Assembly (NCBI GenBank): GCA_020310875.1
Contig: CM035408.1
Coordinates: 140,302,907 to 140,366,906 of the forward strand
DNA length: 64,000 bases
Reading direction: 5' to 3'
Source of the DNA: Ceratopteris richardii
Taxonomy: Eukaryota > Streptophyta > Polypodiopsida > Polypodiales > Pteridaceae
This document shows positions 57,184 to 64,000 of this stretch, in pieces (the first letter of the stretch is position 1; every line of letters starts with the position of its first letter). The translations under genes and the position numbers were made by a program. The notes beneath the pieces are model-generated. The model had not been told where the DNA came from. It searched no databases and saw nothing but the letters and a program-made list of their open reading frames with translations.

Positions 57184-59783
57184 AGACCCCCAGATAAAGT
57201 CTTTGCATCGTCTCGGTGCAATTCCTCCTTTATTTGCTCATTTCAATAATAAACAGCAAACACTGATTGTAAACACTGACTGAAATACGGTATGTATAGT
57301 GAATGAAATTCCTCCATCTTGATTTAATTCAGGTAATTCTTTACTCTTGAGATATTGACCAGGAGTATCCTTTTACCCAGCGAATCCTCTAAATGCAATG
57401 CTCCATGTGGTAATACCTTTATCAATTTATATGGTCTTATCCATTTGGGTGCCAATTTGGTTGAAATTGTTGGAATTTGATTCACCAGAACCAAGGATCC
57501 TTCATGTACTTCATTAGACCTAAGATACCTATCGTGCAGTCTTTTCGCTCTTCTTGTGTTTCCTCAAGTTTTTGCATTGCTCTTTCTCTATATTCTTCTA
57601 ATGACAACAATCTCCTAATGGGAGGTTCAATTCCAATGGTTCTGGCTCCAATTTCTCTTTTGATAATAAATTCCAATGGTGTCAATGCCTCCTTTCCATA
57701 TACTAAGCGAAATGGACTCTCGGCAGTGGTTCCCCTCTTTGTAGTTCTGAAAGCCTAAATTGCACCGATCAATGCTTGTGACCAAAAACTTTGATGATCA
57801 AAAGATAATTTGTGTAGCAACCCAATCAAAAATATTATTGGAGCTTTGTGCTTGGCCATTTGCCCTTGGATAGTAGCAACAAAACTTTTTATGAAAGACC
57901 TTGTACCTGTCAAATATAAATTGGAGCAATTGATTTACAAAATGAGTGCCCCTATCACTAGTGATTTTGAGTGGGCAACCAAATCTTGAGAAAATACCTT
58001 TATACAAAAACTTGGCTACTGTTAAGGCGGTGTAGTCCACAGTAGCTTTAGCCTCTATCCATTTAGTTGCATAACGGGTGGCCATTAAGATGTACTTCTT
58101 ACCCCTTGGTTGACCAGTTGGACTAATTGGTCCTATGAAATCAAGACCCCATCATTCGAATGGTTTCCATCCTGTAAATATGAGTAATGGTTGGAAATTC
58201 AATCTGGTTGGCCTAGCAGCACATCTCTGGCAGACGTCACATTCTTTGGCAAACTTGATCACATCCCAGTAGATATGAGGCCACCATAGACCCTTGTGGA
58301 TGATTCTGTGAGACAATTCTTCACCCTTTTGATGCCCTTCACTGTGTGCTTCCTCTAGCAAAAGGTTTACCTCCTCTGCATAAACACACTTTCTCAAGAT
58401 ATCATCTTGACAATATCTACTTATAAATTCCCATTTATAAGTGAGTATGCTTTGGTTTTACTGAGTAATCTTCTCTTTTCTATAGGTTTCAAATGCTCTA
58501 GGAGTTTTCCAGTAGTAAGAACATTGAGAATTCCATCATACCAATCATTCTGAGTTTCTACTAGGAAGAGATTACTATCCACCAATTCATCATTAGTATA
58601 TGTTGCCTTCTCGCTCATTGCGGTCCACCTAGAAGGTAATGCGGAAACTTCTGAAGAGCAAATACAATAGTCAAACCTTCCCTTTCGGTCATGTTGTAAT
58701 TCCTTTCTACCTTGGTAAGTAGTGTGCTGGCATAGGAGATAGGTCTATCAACCTTGTGTGATGATGGGTGAGCTAGAACTGCACCAACATCATGAAGACT
58801 GGCATCTGTATGCACATGAAACTCCAATGACTAGTTAGGAACACTTAAAAGTGGAGCAGTACATAACCTTAATTTTAGTTCACAAAATGCTTTCTTAGCT
58901 TTAGGACTCCATGAGAAGGGGACCTTTTTACTGGTAAGCCTTGACAAGGGCTTAGCTATTTTTGAATACATTCGTAGAAATCTTCTATGGTATCCTGCAT
59001 GGCCCAAAAAACTTTGCATTTCCTTTGGGTTTTGTAGAATAGGCATGGAAAGGATAGCAGTAACCTTTGCAGGGTCAATCGTTATTCCTTTAGCAGATAC
59101 TATGTGGCCAAGAAGAGTGCCCTTAGTGACCAAAAAGTGATACTTAGCAGGATTTAACTTCAAACATGTTTTGAGACATTGCTCAAAGATTTCCTTTAGA
59201 TTTTACAAATGATCATGGAAATCTTGAACTGCTGCTCTTCTATCCATGCTTGAAGACACTGAAAAGTCATCCATGAAGATGCGTAGAAAAGTTGTTAACC
59301 ATGCCCAATATCAGATACATTGTTCTATTAAATGAAGCTGGCGCATTTTTCAAGCCAAAAGCCATGCGCGTATAGACATAAGTGCCCCATGGAGTAACGA
59401 AGGCTGTTTTGTCCCTATCATCAGGATGGATCATTATCTGATTGTAGCCACTAAAGCCATCCAAGAAGCTATACAAAGTGTGTCTAGCTACATCCTCAAG
59501 GACTTGCTCTGTGAAGGGCTGAGGAAATCCATCTTGAACAGTTACCTTATTCAAGGCACGAAAATCAACACAGACTCTTATTTTTCCACTATTCTTCTTG
59601 GGTACAATAATTATAGAAGAGGGCCACCTGGAATGTTCTACTGGAATAATTATACCTGCTTCTTCTAGTTTTGTAATTTCCAACTTTACTGCCTCTGCAT
59701 AGTTTGGATTAAGTCAATATGGCCTACTTCTTGCAGGCGCGGCTCCCTCAACTAAGGGTATCCGGTGTATTCTGAGCTCCTCT
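57184..59783 (-). mobile_element. Ty3/gypsy fossil: RT, RNase H, integrase, PPT and 3' LTR start
   Basis: Minus strand, 5' to 3': the RT start (ELRIHRIPLVEGAAPARSRP, cut by CACTA-2), RT with VDFRALN and the YVYTRMAFGLKNAPASF stretch (59,267-59,683), RT thumb (58,831-59,163), RNase H (HVHTDASLHDVGAVLAHP, 58,615-58,827), integrase zinc finger (GLWWPHIYWDVIKFAKECDV), integrase core (58,085-57,798) and C-terminal domain. A polypurine tract (ATCTGGGGG, 57,187-57,195) precedes TGTAGCATCC, the likely LTR start. Moderately old, several breaks. A sister fragment in opposite orientation is at 63,172-63,868. Confidence 0.9.
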
Positions 59784-59869
59784 CACTGCAACACATCGAG
59801 GGTATACCGAGGCTACTATCAGGAAATTGAACGGGCATAATTTTTCCGCGACGTCGGTGTTAGGGTCAG

Positions 59870-60050
59870 TATGGGCGTCGAAAACATGTCGGTGTAGTCA
59901 TCGGTATAAATGTCGGTATGAGTGTTGGTATAAACGTTGGTATTTTCATCGGTATTACGGGCATGTATACCGACGCTCATACCAACGACTCTACTGGGAG
60001 TACCGACGCTTATACCGGCGAATCTGCTGGGCGTACCGACGACCATATCT
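59870..60050. repeat. CACTA-2 left subterminal repeats
   Basis: GTCGGTATAAATGTCGGTAT-type direct motifs, then CCGACGCTCATACCAACGAC and CCGACGCTTATACCGGCGAA in inverted orientation; same motif as in CACTA-1. Confidence 0.7.
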
Positions 60051-60561
60051 GCACAATTTTTTTTTGGGTAGAGTGTGTTGTCTATTGCTAAAGCATGATG
60101 TTGTTTAGCAAAAGACAATACACTGTGCCCAACTCTAAACCGAGTACATGTGTTATGTACTCTAATCAAAACCAAAACATCATTTTATATGAGCAAGAAT
60201 GAACCATGAATCATATACAAAAATTTGTATACTCTATAAATGAAAGATGTACAAGAGTGTGACACAGCACTTCTATATAGGAATCGAATACAAAATTATG
60301 ATACATCATTGCCACGTATGAGAGTAATACAAAATTGTGGCAATGTGAAAAAGCACTTCCATATAGGAATCGAATACAAAATTATAGTACATCATTGCCA
60401 CATAGGAGTGTAATACACAATTGTGGCAAAGCATATATGTAAGGGGATCAAAACATTTACACGTGCAATCCTGCAACAAAACATGTGTAAAATGAGGAAA
60501 ATTGACATGACATTTATAAACAACAACTAAAAATACAAAACGAAGCTATAATTTTACCTAA

Positions 60562-61270
60562 TCATAGAATATTCTCCCATGAAATGATTGCACCTTGTCC
60601 CGCTAAATCTTGCAACAGTGCATTCAATCCATGACGATATCCGAAAGATTTTTCGGCTCGCACCGGAGGATGACCCACTACCAACTCCTATAATAATTAT
60701 GCAAAATGTTAGATGAACATACATGATGTGCTGAACACAAACAAATTCAATAATTAACATGATACTTACAAATTGGTAGCGCATATTGTCGTGTTCACCG
60801 CTACCTAAATGCGATGTTCCAACCGTATCCAAACATGTGGCCGCCACATCTCTCTATTGACGATATCGATTAAGAGTATGTTGTTGCTCATCCAAAATCG
60901 ATTCCCACTCTTCAAAGTCTAACCACATAGGCTTCGGTAAGCCTAATCTAAAAGCATCGTAAGCTTCCGACCGTCCATGAGACATCACCTCGCGTGCCAT
61001 ATGTTGAATCCACTCCGAACTCACAATAGGATTCCCAGGTGATGGTCGGTACTCTTCATATATTGATTGTGTAATATTGTTTTTAGAATCCCTATCCTGT
61101 TCGCTCCATTTTAGCATTACAGAATGTCCAAATTCTATGGAGCAAAGTTGTTGAATGCGCTGATGCATTGACTTCCCGGCTGCATCCATGACTAGAGCTC
61201 CATTACGTAGGTGATATATTTTGGACTTGTCATGGTCATGCGCTCCCCAAGGTGTACGTGGAGATCCCAT
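60562..61270 (-). CDS. CACTA-2 element protein, two visible exons
   Basis: Exon 60,770-61,270 (MGSPRTPWGAHDHDKSK, MLKWSEQDRDSKNNI, LGLPKPMWLDFEEWES) with a canonical GTAAGTATC donor, and exon 60,562-60,687 with a TATAG acceptor (ELVVGHPPVRAEKSFGYRHG, ending SWENIL and TGA). The splice join keeps frame and matches the homologous gene in CACTA-1. One in-frame TAG follows NRYRQ, where the other copy reads RYRQERD, so this copy is also likely silent. Family not recognised. Confidence 0.55.
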
Positions 61271-61299
61271 ATGATCCAATGTGAAGATCCCATCTGATC

Positions 61300-62256
61300 C
61301 AATGTGTGTATGCATATGCATGTGTGTATATGCATATGCATTTGTGTGTATGTGTGTATGCATTTGTGTATATGCATATGCATGTGTATGTGTATGCATA
61401 TGCATGTGTATATGCATATGCATGTGTATATGCATATGCATGTGTATATGCATATGCATGTATGTGTGTATGAATATGCATATGCATGTGTATGTATATG
61501 CATGCTTGTATGAATATGCATGCTTGTATGAATATGCATGCTTGTATGCATATGCATGTATGTGTGTATGCATATGCACGCTTGTATGCATATGCATGTG
61601 TATGTGTACGCATATGCATGTGTATAGGCATATGCATGTGTATATGCATATGCATATGCATGCTTGTATCCATATGCATGCTTGTATGCATATGCATGCT
61701 TGTATGCATATGCATGCTTGTATGCATATGCATGTTTGTATGCATATGTATGTGTATGTGTATGCATATGCTTGTATGCATATGCTTGTATGCATATGCA
61801 TGTATGTGTGTATGCATATGCATGCTTGTATGCTTATGCATGCTTGTATGCATATGCATGCTTGTATGCATATGCATGCTTGTATGCATATGCATACTTG
61901 TATGCATATGCATGTATGCGTGTATGCATATGCATGCTTGTATGCATATGCATACTTGTATGCATATGCATGTCTATGTGTATGCATATGCATATGCATG
62001 TGTATATGCATATTCATATGCATGCTTGTATGCATATGCATGCTTGTATGCATATGCATGTTTGTATGCATATGTATGTGTATGTGTATGTTTATGCATA
62101 TGCTTGTATGCATATGCATGTATGTGTGTATGCATATGCATGTTTGTATGCATATGCATGCTTGTATGCATATGCATACTTGTATGCATATGCATACTTG
62201 TATGCATATGCATACTTGTATGCATATGCATGTATGTGTGTATGCATATGTGTAGA
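61300..62256. repeat. ATGCATATGCATG(T/C)-type microsatellite in CACTA-2
   Basis: Close to 950 bp of TGCATATGCATGCTTGTA-like units, starting at the same place relative to the element gene as the larger array in CACTA-1 (just after GATCC/TCATC-CAATGT). No TATC blocks here. Open reading frames in it are simple-sequence artefacts. Confidence 0.95.
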
Positions 62257-62456
62257 GGTCGGAAACTCTCAGATGCCTTGGGATGAAGCTTCGGGAAAAT
62301 TCAAGTACTCTGACACGGATATATTTGAGTTCCGAGTAGTCGCTGCTGTCATCTTTTCTTGGCTTCCTCGGTTGTTTGATACCTATCTCTTTTCTCTTCC
62401 TTTTTCTCTCTCCCTTTTCCTTTCTCTCTCTCTTTCCCGCGGATGAACCCCCTTCC
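62257..62456. other. Unique 200-bp stretch between two arrays
   Basis: GGTCGGAAACTCTCAGATGC through TTCCCGCGGATGAACC. No gene recognised. It separates the ATGCAT array from the CT array and may be what remains of the gypsy LTR or leader. Confidence 0.3.
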
Positions 62457-63171
<715 letters not shown>

Positions 63172-63172
<1 letters not shown>

Positions 63173-63868
63173 ACAGTAGCCAAGTTCTTGTATAAACGTA
63201 TTTTCTCAAGATTTGGTTGCCCACTGGAAATTACTAGTGATAGGGGCACACATTTTTTAAATCAATTGCTCCAGTTTATATTTGACAGGTTCAAAATCTT
63301 CCATAAAAAATCTAATGCCTATTATCCAAGGGCAAATGGCCAAGCAGAGAGTTCCAATAAGATTTAGATTGGATTGCTTCACAAATTGTCTTTCGATCAT
63401 CAAAGCTCCTGGCCACAAGCATTGATCGGTGCAATTTGGGCTTTCAGAACCACGAAAAGGGAAACCACAGGCGAGACTCCATTTCGTTTAGTATATGGGA
63501 AAGAGGCATTGGCACCATTCGAGTTCATTATCAGAAAGGAAATAGGAATCAAAACCATTGGAATTGAACCCCCCATTCAGAGACTGGTGGCATTAGAAGA
63601 ATACAGAGAAGGGGCAATGCAGAAACTTCAGGTAACACAAGAAGAGCGCAAGAGATTGCATGACAGACATCTGAGATCCAATGAAGTTCAGGAAGGGTCC
63701 ATGGTTTTAGTGCATCAAGTCCCGGAAATTTCAACTAAATTGGCACCCAAATGGATAGGACCTTATAAGGTTATCAAGATATTACCACATGGCGCAGTGG
63801 ATCTGGAAGATCTACAGGGTAAAAGAATTCCCCTGGTCAACATCTCCAGGGTAAAGAAGTACCTAAAC
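63172..63868 (+). mobile_element. Ty3/gypsy fossil, integrase core to C-terminus
   Basis: Plus-strand integrase core (FSRFGCPLEITSDRGTHF, then NAYYPRANGQAESSNK) and a long open C-terminal part (63,374-63,868: TPFRLVYGKEALAPFEF, PKWIGPYKVIKILPHGAVDL). The same family as 57,184-59,783, in opposite orientation and better preserved. 5' truncated at the CT array. Confidence 0.9.
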
Positions 63869-63967
63869 TAAGTCAACTCCGAAGGATTTCAACCACTGTA
63901 CATACCACATGTCATCCAAGTATTTGTAGTTATTTCGATCATTCAATAAACGGATGAGAAGAAAATT

Positions 63968-64000
63968 GCACCGAGACGGTGCAAAATCTTGATGTGGGGG
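63968..64000 (+). other. Hairpin and polypurine tract before a gypsy 3' LTR
   Basis: GCACCGAGACGGTGC (6-bp stem, AGA loop) is followed by GATGTGGGGG at the window edge. The minus-strand gypsy copy has the equivalent GCACCGAGACGATGC and ATCTGGGGG. The 3' LTR should start at or just beyond 64,000. Confidence 0.6.

Larger units (their letters stand above)
59784..62256. mobile_element. Second CACTA element (CACTA-2), left end only
   Basis: Starts CACTGCAACACATCGAGGG, matching CACTA-1, then carries the same subterminal repeats, the same non-coding stretch (60,130-60,550), the same two-exon gene and an ATGCAT array at the same position. The right end is not found: after 62,256 the sequence changes to unrelated DNA and a CT array. 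It is inserted in the gypsy RT start. Truncated, or its right end was lost in array expansion. Confidence 0.8.

Overview
The window looks like nuclear DNA from a large, repeat-rich plant genome. The evidence is split plant-type genes with GT-AG introns, CACTA (En/Spm) transposons, Ty1/copia and Ty3/gypsy fossils with an initiator-Met tRNA primer site, L1-type LINE tails, tRNA-derived SINEs, and no bacterial-style operons. A fern or another non-seed plant would fit (inference, mainly from the DUF7869-type gene, a family I recall as abundant in fern genomes). I see no clearly intact single-copy host gene.

Layout. 1-7.9 kb: old copia fragments, a repeated 'block X', two SINE families. 7,999-18,868: a direct tandem duplication of a ~5.2-5.7 kb unit. 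It carries a pseudogene resembling a complex I small subunit, a copia gag piece and the left part of an unusual DNA transposon. 15,779-25,265: the full-length transposon. 25.3-27.4 kb: the rest of the copia fossil that it split. 27,798-32,406: a complete-ended CACTA element in block X, filled with ATGCAT, TATC and GA microsatellites. 32.4-49.3 kb: decayed copia, LINE tails, a third copy of the complex I-like pseudogene split by a LINE, and dispersed unknown repeats. 49.7-55 kb: minus-strand copia remnants and a second primer-site remnant. 56-57.2 kb: G-rich minisatellites. 57.2-59.8 kb: minus-strand gypsy pol, interrupted at its RT start by a second CACTA copy (59,784 onward). 62.5-63.2 kb: a CT array fused directly to a plus-strand gypsy integrase that runs to the window edge.

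The main discovery candidate is the 9.5 kb transposon at 15,779-25,265. It has imperfect ~32-bp terminal inverted repeats (24/32 identical), a 4-bp CAAA target duplication and a matching empty site in a related copia copy at 4,415-4,418. It carries two divergent genes. The minus-strand gene is multi-exon and joins a ParB/sulfiredoxin-like domain to a prokaryotic-type permuted N6-adenine/N4-cytosine DNA methyltransferase. The plus-strand gene is a DUF7869-type protein with RNase H/DDE-like motifs and a C-terminal reader-like domain, and is the likely transposase. Two introns of the methyltransferase gene hold arrays of a 19-bp perfect hairpin palindrome. A mobile unit that encodes a DNA-modifying enzyme beside its own transposase, with palindromic arrays that might be its binding sites, is the part most deserving follow-up. 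The copy here looks inactive (a shared in-frame stop plus frameshifts), so function must be tested on sister copies.
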